Shown: positions 1-11,273, numbered from the stretch's first letter. The stretch: 64,000 bases of DNA from CAWGUU01 sp963825765 (GCA_963825765.1 CAWGUU010000014.1:62001-126000), one strand, 5' to 3'. Made by a program: numbers and translations. The notes: a model not told the origin generated them from the letters alone.

Positions 1-2
1 TG

Positions 3-1256
3 AAGCGGTCGCTGGCCCGGCCGGGCGGCGACAAGGCGCCGTGGTGGGCACCACCCGAGCGCCTCGACGACCGGGGCGCCAACGCCCTCGGTGCCCTCGG
101 CGTGCTGTCGATCGTCTTCGGCTACCTCAACACCCTCTTCACCCAGACGATCCCCTTCGCCGGCGAGGAGTTCGGCGCCGGCAACAGCGCCCAGGGCGTC
201 GCCGGCAGCGTCGTGCGGGTCGGCGGCGTGATCGCCCTGATCGTCGTCGCCGCGGCCGACCGGCGGGGACGGCGCAAGGCCCTGCTGTTGTCGGCCGCCG
301 CCGGCTGCGTGCTGGCAGCCACCGGCGCGCTGGCCCCGTCGCTGCCGTGGCTCACCGCCAGCCAGCTGCTGGCCCGGGCCTTCGGCACCGCCCTTGTGAT
401 CCTCGTTGCCATCGTGGCCGCCGAGGAGATGCCGGCCGGCTCCCGCGCTTACGCCATCAGCCTGATGGCGATGTGCGGCGGGCTGGGCGCCGGCGCCTGC
501 GTCACGGCCCTGAACCTGGCCGACACCGGGCCCCGCGGCTGGCGCCTGATCTACCTCATCCCGCTCGTCGCCCTCCCGGCCGTCGCCTCGGTGCGCCACC
601 GGCTGGTCGAGAGCCGACGCTTCCTCGCGCCCCACGCCGTCGTGAAGGTGGCCGGCCACGGCGGCCGCCTCCTGCTGCTGGCCGCGTCGGCCCTGCTGGC
701 CAGCATCTTCGTCGCCCCCCAGTCCCAGTTCGGGAACCGGTTCCTGCAGACGGAGCGGGGCTTCAGCGGTGGGCGCATCGGACTGCTCTCGGTGGTGGTC
801 GGGACGCCGGCGGCCATCGGCATCGTGGCCGGCGGGAAGCTGGCCGACGTGAAGGGCCGGCGCATCGTCGCCGCCATCGCTCTCACCGTGGGGACGACGT
901 GCACGCTGGCCTTCTTCTTCGCCCAGGGCTGGGGGCTGTGGGTGTGGGCGATGCTGGGCAACGTCGTGTCGGCGGCGTCGATCCCGGCCCTGGGCGTCTA
1001 CGGGCCCGAGCTGTTCCCCACCGGGCTGCGGGGCAAGGCCAACGGCATCGTGGGGCTGGCCGGGCTGGTCGGCAGCGCCATCGGCCTCATCGGCGCCGGC
1101 GTGCTGTCGGACCGGTACGGGGCCATCGGGCCGGCCATGGCCATGCTGGCGGTGGCACCCTTCTTGCTGGCCGTCCTGGTCATCACCGTCTATCCCGAGA
1201 CCGCCCGGCGCGAGCTGGAGGAGCTCAACCCGGAAGACCGAGCACCCAGTCCCTGA
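3..1256 (+). CDS. MFS transporter, 5' end outside window
   Basis: The frame is open from the first bases of the window, so the start lies upstream; about 417 residues are visible. The protein is a series of hydrophobic helices, as expected for a 12-helix major facilitator. The MFS loop motif occurs twice, as expected for the two pseudo-symmetric halves: ADRRGRRKAL after the early helices and GGKLADVKGRR near the middle. The family moves small solutes across the cytoplasmic membrane by proton coupling or uniport; the substrate cannot be told from sequence. A GTG at 102 could be mistaken for a start, but coding continues upstream of it. The 3' end overlaps the convergent hydrolase gene by 32 bp. 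Confidence 0.85.
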   Translation, partial: KRSLARPGGDKAPWWAPPERLDDRGANALGALGVLSIVFGYLNTLFTQTIPFAGEEFGAGNSAQGVAGSVVRVGGVIALIVVAAADRRGRRKALLLSAAAGCVLAATGALAPSLPWLTASQLLARAFGTALVILVAIVAAEEMPAGSRAYAISLMAMCGGLGAGACVTALNLADTGPRGWRLIYLIPLVALPAVASVRHRLVESRRFLAPHAVVKVAGHGGRLLLLAASALLASIFVAPQSQFGNRFLQTERGFSGGRIGLLSVVVGTPAAIGIVAGGKLADVKGRRIVAAIALTVGTTCTLAFFFAQGWGLWVWAMLGNVVSAASIPALGVYGPELFPTGLRGKANGIVGLAGLVGSAIGLIGAGVLSDRYGAIGPAMAMLAVAPFLLAVLVITVYPETARRELEELNPEDRAPSP

Positions 1257-1779
1257 CCACCTCGGCCACCTGCCGGTCGGTGCCGCGCAAGCCGTGGCCG
1301 CCGCCCTCGATCCACACGTGCGTCACCGCTCCCGGGATGGCGGCGGTGGCGTCCTCCAGCTCGGCCGGCGATCCGAAGGCGTCCCGGGTGCCGGACACGA
1401 ACAGGCACGGCACCGACAGCTGGGGAAAGTGATCGGTGCGGGCCTTCTCGGGACGACCCGGGGGGTGCAGCGGGTAACTCACCAGGGCCAGCCCCAGCGC
1501 CGGCAGGCCGTCGGCCACCGCCATCGAGCACATGCGCCCGCCGAACGACCGGCCGCCCAGGACGATGCGGCCGGGAGCCAGGTCGGTGCGGGACGCCAGC
1601 GCCGCGGCCTCCTCCCTCACCGTCGCCAGCACCACGCCGGCGGACTTCCGCGACGACAGCTCGATGCGCTCGACCGGCACGCCCACCGGCACGAGCGCCT
1701 CCTCGATGGCGACCAGCGACGGATGGTTACGCGTGGCGCTGGCGCCCGGCGCCACCAGGACGGCCCTCCCCGTGCTCAT
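1225..1779 (-). CDS. Alpha/beta hydrolase, Tex30/KANL3-like family
   Basis: A 184-residue protein whose compact size and order of motifs fit the small Tex30/KANL3-like (dienelactone-hydrolase-related) alpha/beta hydrolases. The nucleophile elbow is GGRSFGGRM, followed by SYPLHPPG, then a strand ending GTRDAFG (acid region) and GGGHGL carrying the catalytic His. Cytosolic; no signal peptide. The ATG at 1779 overlaps the stop of the upstream J-domain gene by 4 nt (ATGA), so the two are probably translated together. The frame stays open far upstream, but that is only the antisense of the neighbour. The substrate is unknown; hydrolase identity is secure, physiological role is not. Confidence 0.85.
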   Translation of the reverse strand: MSTGRAVLVAPGASATRNHPSLVAIEEALVPVGVPVERIELSSRKSAGVVLATVREEAAALASRTDLAPGRIVLGGRSFGGRMCSMAVADGLPALGLALVSYPLHPPGRPEKARTDHFPQLSVPCLFVSGTRDAFGSPAELEDATAAIPGAVTHVWIEGGGHGLRGTDRQVAEVVRDWVLGLPG

Positions 1780-2483
1780 ACCGAAGCCATCAGGATGCGG
1801 CGGGCCTCGGTCAGCTCGAGGATGCGCAGGCCGGCGCCCTCGCTGTCGGCACCGTGGTCGGGATGTGAGTCCCTCAGGAGGGAGCGGAACCGGCGCTGGA
1901 CGTCGCCCCGCCCGGGCTCGCTCTCGGGCTCGAAGCCGAGGACCTGGCGGGCCCACCGCTCGTCGGTAGGGAACCGCCGCCACGACAACGGCGGGGCGCT
2001 GGCGGGGTCGGACAGGTAGGTGATCAGGCCACGGTCGAGGTCGCCCTCCCACAGAGTCGCCTTGCGGATGGCTGCGAACACCGCCGGCCTGGCGCTGGAA
2101 TGCACCCGCGCCGCGGCGTACACCGCGCCCAGCAGCTGCGGCACCGACCGGCCGAACCCGCCGACCTCGAACTCCATGGCCTCGGTGCTGGTGCCGGCCA
2201 GCTTGTGCTTGGTGCGGTCGAGGCCGACGATGTCGGTCTGGAACCGGTGCCGGAGCTGGGGCTGGGGGATGCGGGCCCCCATCTCCAGGTCCTCGGCCAG
2301 GCTGAGGAACTCGGCCCGCAGCTCGACCTCGACCTCGCCCAGGTGGCCGGCGACGATCCCCCCCAGCAGGATCCCGCCGTAACCGGGCGCCGGATCGGTG
2401 GGCAGCCAGAGCTGGCCGAGGGCCACCCGGCACGTCGGCGCCACGGCGCGCGAATGCCGGATCTCCAGCTCTGCCAGCAGCAC
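1776..2483 (-). CDS. Protein with C-terminal J-domain
   Basis: A 235-residue protein from a GTG start. The last about 55 residues look like a DnaJ domain: a basic helix (RRFRSLLRDS), the diagnostic HPD tripeptide within DSHPDHGAD, then a helix ending LTEARRILMAS. Known J-domains stimulate the ATPase of DnaK-type chaperones through HPD. The N-terminal about 170 residues contain no DnaJ zinc-finger or G/F region and I do not recognise them; they may bind the client. The gene is translationally coupled to the alpha/beta hydrolase downstream. Placing the J-domain at the C-terminus is less common than at the N-terminus. Confidence 0.75.
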   Translation of the reverse strand: MLLAELEIRHSRAVAPTCRVALGQLWLPTDPAPGYGGILLGGIVAGHLGEVEVELRAEFLSLAEDLEMGARIPQPQLRHRFQTDIVGLDRTKHKLAGTSTEAMEFEVGGFGRSVPQLLGAVYAAARVHSSARPAVFAAIRKATLWEGDLDRGLITYLSDPASAPPLSWRRFPTDERWARQVLGFEPESEPGRGDVQRRFRSLLRDSHPDHGADSEGAGLRILELTEARRILMASV

Positions 2484-2547
2484 GAGTGCAGGGTAGACGG
2501 GGCCAACCAGGCCCTCCGCCGCGGCTGCCGCGGCCGCCCCTCACCGT

Positions 2548-2592
2548 ACTGGTTCCACAGAACGGGGCATGGCCCCGCTGTGTGGAACCAGT
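2548..2592 (-). terminator. Strong inverted repeat after the zinc-ribbon gene
   Basis: Arms ctggttccaca...cggggc and gccccg...tgtggaaccag pair over about 20 positions with two mismatches around a 3-nt ATG loop. It starts 12 nt beyond the minus-strand stop at 2605. There is no clear T-tract, so it may be an actinobacterial I-shaped terminator or a palindromic repeat. Confidence 0.5.
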
Positions 2593-2604
2593 TCGCCGAA
2601 GGGG

Positions 2605-3288
2605 CTACACGTAGGGGCGGAGGGCCTCCCGGAGGGAGCGGGCCTCGAGCATCACCGTCTCGTCGGTGCCCTCGGACTGGAGCACGTCGACGACGCCGGC
2701 CGCCAGCTCCCGGATCTGCAGCCAGGCCACCGGTTCGAAGCCGTACGGCGGGGCCGAGGCGGAGACCACGGCGGTGGCGGAGATGAGATCGTCGGCCACC
2801 CGCTCGTCGCCCGGCCCGTGCATGAGTCGGTCGGCGGCCACGAACAGGTCGGCCATGGCCGCCTGGGCCCGCTCGCCGCCGTCAGCCTCGCCCCCGCCAT
2901 CCCCGCCGCCTCCCCCCTCGTCGTCGTCGCCCTCGTCGTCGTCATCATCGTCGACGCCTCCGGCGCCGCCGCGGTCACCGACCCAGTCGTCGTCGCCCTC
3001 GATGTCGTCGAGCAGGGCGTCGACCTGGGCCTCGTCGGACGCCCGTACCACCAGGACGAGTCCGGGCTCCCAGCGGTAGTCGATCCCCCGCCCGCCCAGG
3101 CTGGCGGCCAGGCCGCCCCGGTCGGCGGCAGACCACTCGTCCAGCTCGAAGCCCACCTCCTCGTCGGGCTCGGTCTCGGGCAGCGTGGCGGCTGGCGGCT
3201 CAGCACCGAGGGCCAGCTTGCAGTCCCAGCACCGGGTGGCGGCCACGCCGTACTCGGCGCCGCACCACGGGCAGCAGGCGACGGTCAC
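2605..3288 (-). CDS. Zinc-ribbon protein with acidic linker, function unknown
   Basis: A 227-residue protein from a GTG start. Residues 6-23 hold a zinc ribbon: CPWCG and CWDC, a CxxC pair separated by about 11 residues. After a putative alpha/beta segment comes a low-complexity stretch, a run of Asp/Glu then Gly, followed by a helical C-terminal domain. No catalytic motif is recognised. A TAGCCT hexamer lies 6 nt upstream of the GTG, suggesting a leaderless transcript divergent from the phosphofructokinase gene. The acidic tract is encoded by gtc/gtcgtc-type simple repeats, so its length may vary between strains. Confidence 0.7.
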   Translation of the reverse strand: MTVACCPWCGAEYGVAATRCWDCKLALGAEPPAATLPETEPDEEVGFELDEWSAADRGGLAASLGGRGIDYRWEPGLVLVVRASDEAQVDALLDDIEGDDDWVGDRGGAGGVDDDDDDEGDDDEGGGGGDGGGEADGGERAQAAMADLFVAADRLMHGPGDERVADDLISATAVVSASAPPYGFEPVAWLQIRELAAGVVDVLQSEGTDETVMLEARSLREALRPYV

Positions 3289-3294
3289 AGCGGC

Positions 3295-3300
3295 AGGCTA
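3295..3300 (-). promoter_or_regulatory. Putative leaderless -10 element of zinc-ribbon gene
   Basis: TAGCCT on the minus strand, 6 nt before the GTG at 3288. No Shine-Dalgarno is seen between it and the start. A -10 hexamer ending about 6-7 nt before the start codon is the usual pattern for leaderless actinobacterial genes. Confidence 0.5.
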
Positions 3301-3308
3301 TCCCCCAC

Positions 3309-3328
3309 TCCGACCGCCGCGGGTCGGA
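3309..3328. promoter_or_regulatory. Operator-like dyad between divergent promoters
   Basis: TCCGACC and GGTCGGA are perfect 7-bp arms separated by 6 bp. The dyad lies between the two divergent -10 hexamers (3295-3300 and 3333-3338), in or upstream of both -35 regions, so one regulator could control both genes. Functional role is inferred from position only. Confidence 0.35.
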
Positions 3329-3332
3329 CAAC

Positions 3333-3338
3333 TACGCT
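3333..3338 (+). promoter_or_regulatory. Putative leaderless -10 element of pfk
   Basis: TACGCT, followed by 7 nt and then the ATG at 3346; no Shine-Dalgarno is present. This fits a transcript starting at or next to the start codon. Confidence 0.5.
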
Positions 3339-3345
3339 CCCAGCC

Positions 3346-4599
3346 ATGCCCACGAATCCCTCGCGAACCATTGCCATGCTGGTCGGTGGCGGCCCCGCCC
3401 CCGGCCTGAACGGCGTCATCAACGCGGTGACGCTGAGCGCCCGGGCCCGCGGCTGGCGCGTCCTCGGCGTCCCCAAAGGCTTCTCGCAGCTGATGGCCGG
3501 CGACCTGTCGGGCGTACGGGAGCTCACCGAGAACGACGTCGCCGGCATCGAAACTCGGGGCGGCAGCGTCCTCTACACCGCCCGCGCCAACCCCACCAAG
3601 CGCCAGGAGGACCTCGACGCCGTCATCGCGGCGTTGGCCAAGCTGGAGGTCACCGATCTCGTGACCCTGGGCGGCGACGACACCGCCTCCAGCGCGGTGA
3701 AGGTGGCCGCCACCGCCGGCGGCAACATGCGGGCCGTGCACGTGCCCAAGACGATCGACAACGACCTGCCGCTCCCCCTCGAGGCCCCCACGTTCGGCTT
3801 CGAGACGGCCAAGTACTGGGGCGCCGAGCTGCTGAAGAACCTGCTGGCGGACGCCAAGACCACCAGCCGCTGGTACCTGGTCACCGCCATGGGCCGCTCC
3901 GCCGGGCACCTGGCCCTGGCCATGGCGGTCGGCTCCGGCTCCCAGCTGGTGTCCATCCAGGAGGAGTACCCCGCCGGCCAGATCACCCTGTCCGACATCG
4001 CCGACCTGGTGGAGGCGGCCATCCTCAAGCGCATGGCTCAGGGCGAGGGCTGGGGGCTGGCGGTGCTGGCCGAGGGCCTGCTCGACCAGATGGACCCCGA
4101 GGAGATGTCCAAGTACGTCACCGAGTACGACGAGCACGGCCACCCCCGGCTGAGCGAGATCGACCTCGGCCGCGTCGTGCGCGACGTGGTGTCCGAACGC
4201 TTCAAGGCCCGCGGCGTGAAGATGGCCTTCATCACCAAGATCATCGGCTACGAGCTGCGCTGCGCCGACCCCGTCGCCTTCGACGTGCAGTACACCCGCA
4301 CCCTCGGCTTCGGCGCCGTCGAGTTCCTGGAGTCGGGGTCCGGCAACGCCCTCATCTCGCTGCAGGCGGGCAAGCTCGTGCCCATCCCGTTCGACGAGCT
4401 GAAGGACCCCGCCACGGGCAAGGTCCGGGTACGCAAGGTCGACGTCGACGGCGGTCTCTGGCAGGCGGCGCTGGCCCTACAGGCCCGTCTCCGGCCCGAA
4501 GACCTCGAGGGGCCCGGCCTGGAGGCCCTGGCGGCGACGTCCAAGGAGGATCCCGACGAGCTGGTGGCCCGCTTCGGCCACCTCGTCAAAGGCGCGTAG
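3346..4599 (+). CDS. pfp: 6-phosphofructokinase, probably PPi-dependent
   Basis: A 417-residue protein phosphorylating fructose 6-phosphate in glycolysis. The N-terminal phosphate loop is GGGPAPGLNGVI (residues 14-25). At residues 109-112 the sequence is GGDD, and at 134-140 PKTIDND with the catalytic Asp. In ATP-dependent PfkA the corresponding positions are Gly (GGDG and GTIDND); Asp at the first and Lys at the second are the known signature of pyrophosphate use, which makes the reaction reversible. The start is taken at the ATG preceded by TACGCT at 7 nt; the open frame further upstream is antisense to the zinc-ribbon gene. Its 3' end overlaps the convergent peptidase gene by 14 bp. Confidence 0.9.
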   Translation: MPTNPSRTIAMLVGGGPAPGLNGVINAVTLSARARGWRVLGVPKGFSQLMAGDLSGVRELTENDVAGIETRGGSVLYTARANPTKRQEDLDAVIAALAKLEVTDLVTLGGDDTASSAVKVAATAGGNMRAVHVPKTIDNDLPLPLEAPTFGFETAKYWGAELLKNLLADAKTTSRWYLVTAMGRSAGHLALAMAVGSGSQLVSIQEEYPAGQITLSDIADLVEAAILKRMAQGEGWGLAVLAEGLLDQMDPEEMSKYVTEYDEHGHPRLSEIDLGRVVRDVVSERFKARGVKMAFITKIIGYELRCADPVAFDVQYTRTLGFGAVEFLESGSGNALISLQAGKLVPIPFDELKDPATGKVRVRKVDVDGGLWQAALALQARLRPEDLEGPGLEALAATSKEDPDELVARFGHLVKGA

Positions 4600-5752
4600 G
4601 CCCGGGGACGAACGGGGCACCCGGTCCACCCAGCAGCAGCTGGAGGGCTCGGGGCGTCACCGGCAGGAGGGCGGCCATCGACCGCTCCATGGCGTCGTGC
4701 TCCTCCGCCGCCTCCGCCAGCCTCACGAACAGGGCCGGCCCCGACGAGCCCGGCGTGGCCAGGTCGAAGCGCCGCAGCTCGCCGGTGGAGAGCAGCACCT
4801 GGGGGACAGGGACGATGTTCTCCGTCTGGTACGAGGCGAGGAGCTCCGGAACCGCGGCCAGGGCCTCGGCCAGCCACCGGTCGAGCGTGGGCTTGGGGTC
4901 GATCGCGCCGCCGCCGCCCGGGTGGATCTCGAAGTGCACGTGGGGCGGGCCGCCCTTGGCGTTGCCGGTGTCGCCGTTGAATCCCACGATCTGGCCCTGC
5001 GTGACCGACGAGCCCGACTGGAGGTCGGGTGCGAAGGCCTCGAGATGGCACATGAAGTAGTAGGTGCCGCCGGGCTCGGTGACGTAGGCGGCCTTGCCCC
5101 CGGTGGACTCCTCCCCGAAGCGCACGGTGCCGTCGGACGGCGCCCTGACCGGCGTGCCGAAGGCGGCGAAGATGTCGTTGCCCTGGTGGCTGTGCGGCGT
5201 GGGGTTGTTGCGAGGATCCCCGAAGCTGTCGGTCCACGTGGCCAGGCCGGCGACCGGGAACTTGCCCATGCCCTTGATGGCGGCGTCGGTGGGTGACAGC
5301 CCGAACTCGGACAGCGGGGCCAGCGCCTCCATCAAGCCCCTGGTGCTGCTGGCGCCCGAACGCTGGAGCGAGTCGATGGCGGCGTCGACCGCGGCCGAGC
5401 TCAGGCGGGGTGCGTCGGGGGCGGGACCGGCGTCGCCCTGGGCCGCCGGCGCAGGATCGACGAGCGGCACGGGCGGGGCGTCCGCAGTGGGAGGAGGCGC
5501 CATCGTCGTGGCCGATGAGGGCGGAGTCGGCGCCAGCGTCGTGGTCGGCTCGGTGGACGGAGGCGTGGTGGGGGGGGCGGTCGTCGGCGCCGAGGTCGTC
5601 ACGGGAGGCACCGTCGTCGTGACGGCAGCGGGGGCGGCACCGGCCGCGGCGACCGCGGCGAGCAGGGCGAGGGTCACGGCCCCCGCCAGCCCGCGTCCGA
5701 CGTGGCGTCGCATCGGTACGACGTGGCGGTGCATCGGGGGGGGATTCGGCAT
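4586..5752 (-). CDS. Secreted M23 family peptidase
   Basis: About 388 residues. The ATG at 5752 has GGAG 5 nt upstream; a later ATG at 5713 would give a more compact signal peptide (MRRHVGRGL then a hydrophobic stretch ending in AAPAA). A Thr/Pro-rich linker follows, typical of proteins that cross the cell wall. The LytM/M23 domain carries the zinc ligands: HSHQGNDIF (H and D) and HVHFE (second His pair). A substituent of about 100 residues follows. The family cleaves peptidoglycan cross-links or acts in regulation of wall hydrolysis. It lies 37 bp downstream of the RNA ligase-like gene and may be cotranscribed. Confidence 0.85.
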   Translation of the reverse strand: MPNPPPMHRHVVPMRRHVGRGLAGAVTLALLAAVAAAGAAPAAVTTTVPPVTTSAPTTAPPTTPPSTEPTTTLAPTPPSSATTMAPPPTADAPPVPLVDPAPAAQGDAGPAPDAPRLSSAAVDAAIDSLQRSGASSTRGLMEALAPLSEFGLSPTDAAIKGMGKFPVAGLATWTDSFGDPRNNPTPHSHQGNDIFAAFGTPVRAPSDGTVRFGEESTGGKAAYVTEPGGTYYFMCHLEAFAPDLQSGSSVTQGQIVGFNGDTGNAKGGPPHVHFEIHPGGGGAIDPKPTLDRWLAEALAAVPELLASYQTENIVPVPQVLLSTGELRRFDLATPGSSGPALFVRLAEAAEEHDAMERSMAALLPVTPRALQLLLGGPGAPFVPGPTRL

Positions 5753-5789
5753 CTCGGCTCCGTCGGCACCCGCAGTGCCGGCCCGAACA

Positions 5790-6602
5790 CTACCCGCCAC
5801 CGTGGCGCCAAACCCCTCGCTTGGCCGCCCACGAGTCGAAGGCGGCCACCAGGTGGTCCTCGGTGCCGAGGTCGCGCTCGCCATCGGCGACGACCAGCTC
5901 GCTCAGCTGGGCCGATTCCGTGGTGGCCCACCCGCGGGCCACGCCGACAATGCTGCCGTCGCGCCGGGCGGTGATGGTCACCGGCTCGTGCTGCCCGGCC
6001 CCGCGCACAAACGCCCGCACCGAGGGGTCGGCGTCGTCGGTGACGGTCAGCTCCACCGGCAGCCCGCCCCTCCCGATGACAGCGGCCGCTTCGAACGGGA
6101 AATCGGCAATCGGCCCCCAGACCCGTCCGGCGCCCTCCTGGAGGAGGTGGACGCGACCGATCTCCATGTCGGTCGTGTACCCCGCCAGCGCCTCCTGGGC
6201 GGCGACGATCCGCTCCGGCGAGCACTCGTCGGCGACGGTGACGTGGGCCACGAACGGCCAGGTCAGGGGGCGGGCCAGCGGGTCGACGAAGACCCTGTCG
6301 CGCACGGCCTGAACGGCCTCGTCACCAGCGGTAACCGGTAGGTACAGCACCGGGTTGTCGGGCAGGAACGTCGTCGGCGGGCCCAAGGACACCCGGAAGG
6401 GCCGGGTCCGGGCAGCAGCCTCCCGCAGCACCCTCAGGGCGTCGTCCAGCCGGCCGACGTTGACGTTCACCGGGGGCACCAGCGTCAGGTGGGCGGGAAC
6501 CCGCCCGTAGGTGCCGTCGCCCACCGCCCGGCGCAATGCGTCGATCTCGACGTCGAGCGGCGGCGGCACGAGCAGCGCCACGCCGAGGCGCAGCCGGGCC
6601 AC
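5790..6602 (-). CDS. 2'-5' RNA ligase-like / GNAT acetyltransferase fusion
   Basis: A 270-residue protein. The start is a GTG at 6602 with GGAGA 7 nt upstream; the open frame upstream is antisense within atpC. The N-terminal about 175 residues resemble the LigT/2H phosphoesterase fold, with the two HxT-type motifs HLTL and HVTV about 75 residues apart. 2H enzymes cleave or form 2'-5' phosphodiester or cyclic phosphate bonds. The C-terminal about 85 residues look like the second half of a GNAT domain (RRDGSIVGVARGW, then QLSELVV and a helical tail), though the pyrophosphate loop is degenerate. It follows the ATP synthase operon after about 75 bp and may be read through from it. Confidence 0.7.
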   Translation of the reverse strand: MARLRLGVALLVPPPLDVEIDALRRAVGDGTYGRVPAHLTLVPPVNVNVGRLDDALRVLREAAARTRPFRVSLGPPTTFLPDNPVLYLPVTAGDEAVQAVRDRVFVDPLARPLTWPFVAHVTVADECSPERIVAAQEALAGYTTDMEIGRVHLLQEGAGRVWGPIADFPFEAAAVIGRGGLPVELTVTDDADPSVRAFVRGAGQHEPVTITARRDGSIVGVARGWATTESAQLSELVVADGERDLGTEDHLVAAFDSWAAKRGVWRHGGG

Positions 6603-6676
6603 GTCAGGCTCTCCGTTCCCGCCTGCGTCCACGTCCGCGCCGATCCGACCCGGAAGGCGTCCGACGCTCGTCAGCG

Positions 6677-7072
6677 TCAGCGACTGCGCTCGGCGGCGGC
6701 CAGGCGGGCGTTGGCCCGGCGCAGGGCGGCCTCGGCCTCGGCGTCGTCCATGCCCGACTCCTTGCGCTCGGCGGCCTCCTTGGCCCTCCGAGCCCGTTCG
6801 ACGTCGATCTGGCTGGCCAGCTCGGCGACGTCGGACAGCACGATGACCCGGTTGTCGCGCACCTCCACGAAACCGCCGTGCACCGCCGCCGCCTCCTCGC
6901 CCCCGTCCACCGTCTTGATCCGCACCATGCCGACGCCCAGCGCCCCCAGAAACGGCGCGTGACCGGCCAGGAAGGCGATCTCGCCTCCCTCCAGGGTGCG
7001 GCACACGACCATCTCGGCATCGCCGGAATACAGGATCCGCTCGGGCGAGACAAGCTCGACATGAAGGGGCAT
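6677..7072 (-). CDS. atpC: ATP synthase F1 epsilon subunit
   Basis: A 131-residue subunit of the central stalk that couples rotation and inhibits ATP hydrolysis. The N-terminal beta-sandwich is evident (LHVELVSPERILYSGDAEMV, then GHAPFLGALGVG), followed by the C-terminal helix pair beginning near ASQIDVERARRAKEAAE. It starts with ATG 3 nt after the atpD stop and is the last core gene of the operon. Confidence 0.97.
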   Translation of the reverse strand: MPLHVELVSPERILYSGDAEMVVCRTLEGGEIAFLAGHAPFLGALGVGMVRIKTVDGGEEAAAVHGGFVEVRDNRVIVLSDVAELASQIDVERARRAKEAAERKESGMDDAEAEAALRRANARLAAAERSR

Positions 7073-7075
7073 GGG

Positions 7076-8619
<1,544 letters not shown>

Positions 8620-8623
<4 letters not shown>

Positions 8624-9624
8624 CGGCGGGCTCCTGATTTGTCGAGAATGTCGGGGAGGACGTCCTGGCTGACCAGGGCGTCCCGGAAGTAGTCGGGCTT
8701 GCCGTCCGACTTGGCGGCGCGAAGAGCCTCGGCCCCGCCCACGATCTCCATGATCTCGGTGGTGATGCCCGCCTGGCGCACCTTGTTGGCCGTGATCGAG
8801 AGGGTCTTGATCAGCTCCTCGGCGTTGTCGGTGGCCGCCTTCATGGCCCGCTGGCGGGCGGCCTGCTCGCTGGCCGACGCATCGAGCAGGGCGGCGAAGA
8901 TCCGGCCCTCGACGTAGCGGGGCACGAGCTCGGTGAGGATCTGGCTGGGCTCGGGCTCGAACTCGTAGTCGGCCTTGGGACCGCCGTCATCCGAGGACGA
9001 CGACGAGGACGACGACGAAGCCTCCTCGAGCGCCGCCTTCTCCAGCGGCAGGAGCCGGACGGTGACGACCTTCTGCGAGCCGAGGGAGAGGAACCGGGTG
9101 TAGACCAGGTTGACCCTGTCGAGATCCCCCTCCTCGTACCGGCGCATCGGGCCTTCGGCCAGGCGACGGGCGTCCTCGTAGGACGGCTGCTCGCTGAAGC
9201 CGGTGAAGGAATCGTCGATCTCGTAGCCGCGGTAGCGGAAGTAGCCCTCGGCCTTGCGGCCGGCCAGCGTGAGCGAGTACCCCTGATCCTTGGCCCGGAC
9301 CTCCTGGATGGCCCGCTCGGCGGCCCGGATCACCGCGGAGTTGTAGGCGCCGGCCAGGCCCTTGTCGGCGCTCAGCACGATGAAGCCCACGTTGCTCACC
9401 TGATCGCGCTCGCCGAGCAGGGGATGGTCGAGCCCCGCTCCCCCGCCGGCCAGGTTGCGCATGACCTCGGTGATCTGCTCCGAGTACGGCCGCGCCGCCG
9501 CCACCCGCTGCTGGGCCTTGACGATCCTGCTGCCGGCGATCAGCTCCATCGCCCGCGTGATCTTCTTGGTGGACTTGACGCTGGTGATGCGCCTCCGGAG
9601 CGCCCGCTCCTTGCCGCTGGCCAC
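8620..9624 (-). CDS. atpG: ATP synthase F1 gamma subunit
   Basis: A 334-residue central-shaft subunit from a GTG start 2 nt after atpA. The conserved N-terminal helix (RRRITSVKSTKKITRAMELI) and C-terminal helix (NAEELIKTLSITANKVRQAG) are present. Residues about 200-225 contain an insertion: nine consecutive serines followed by DDGG and an acidic stretch, between the Rossmann-like domain and the C-terminal helix. Mycobacterial gamma also has a lineage-specific loop, but this Ser/Asp tract is unusual. The stop overlaps the atpD start by 4 nt. Confidence 0.97.
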
Positions 9625-9626
9625 GC

Positions 9627-11252
<1,626 letters not shown>

Positions 11253-11273
11253 GAACGTCTCCTAGAGCGATGC

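Noticed and set aside
2881..2990. Short simple-sequence repeats (gtcgtc/ccgcc) that might mark a CRISPR or minisatellite
   Set aside because: They encode the acidic and glycine tract of the zinc-ribbon protein; no spacer-repeat order.
2569..3345. Open frame upstream of pfk
   Set aside because: Antisense of the zinc-ribbon gene's acidic tract; the family N-terminus begins at the ATG at 3346.
5790..7004. 404-codon open frame including atpC antisense frame
   Set aside because: Upstream part is a shadow of atpC; the GTG at 6602 with GGAGA is the supported start.
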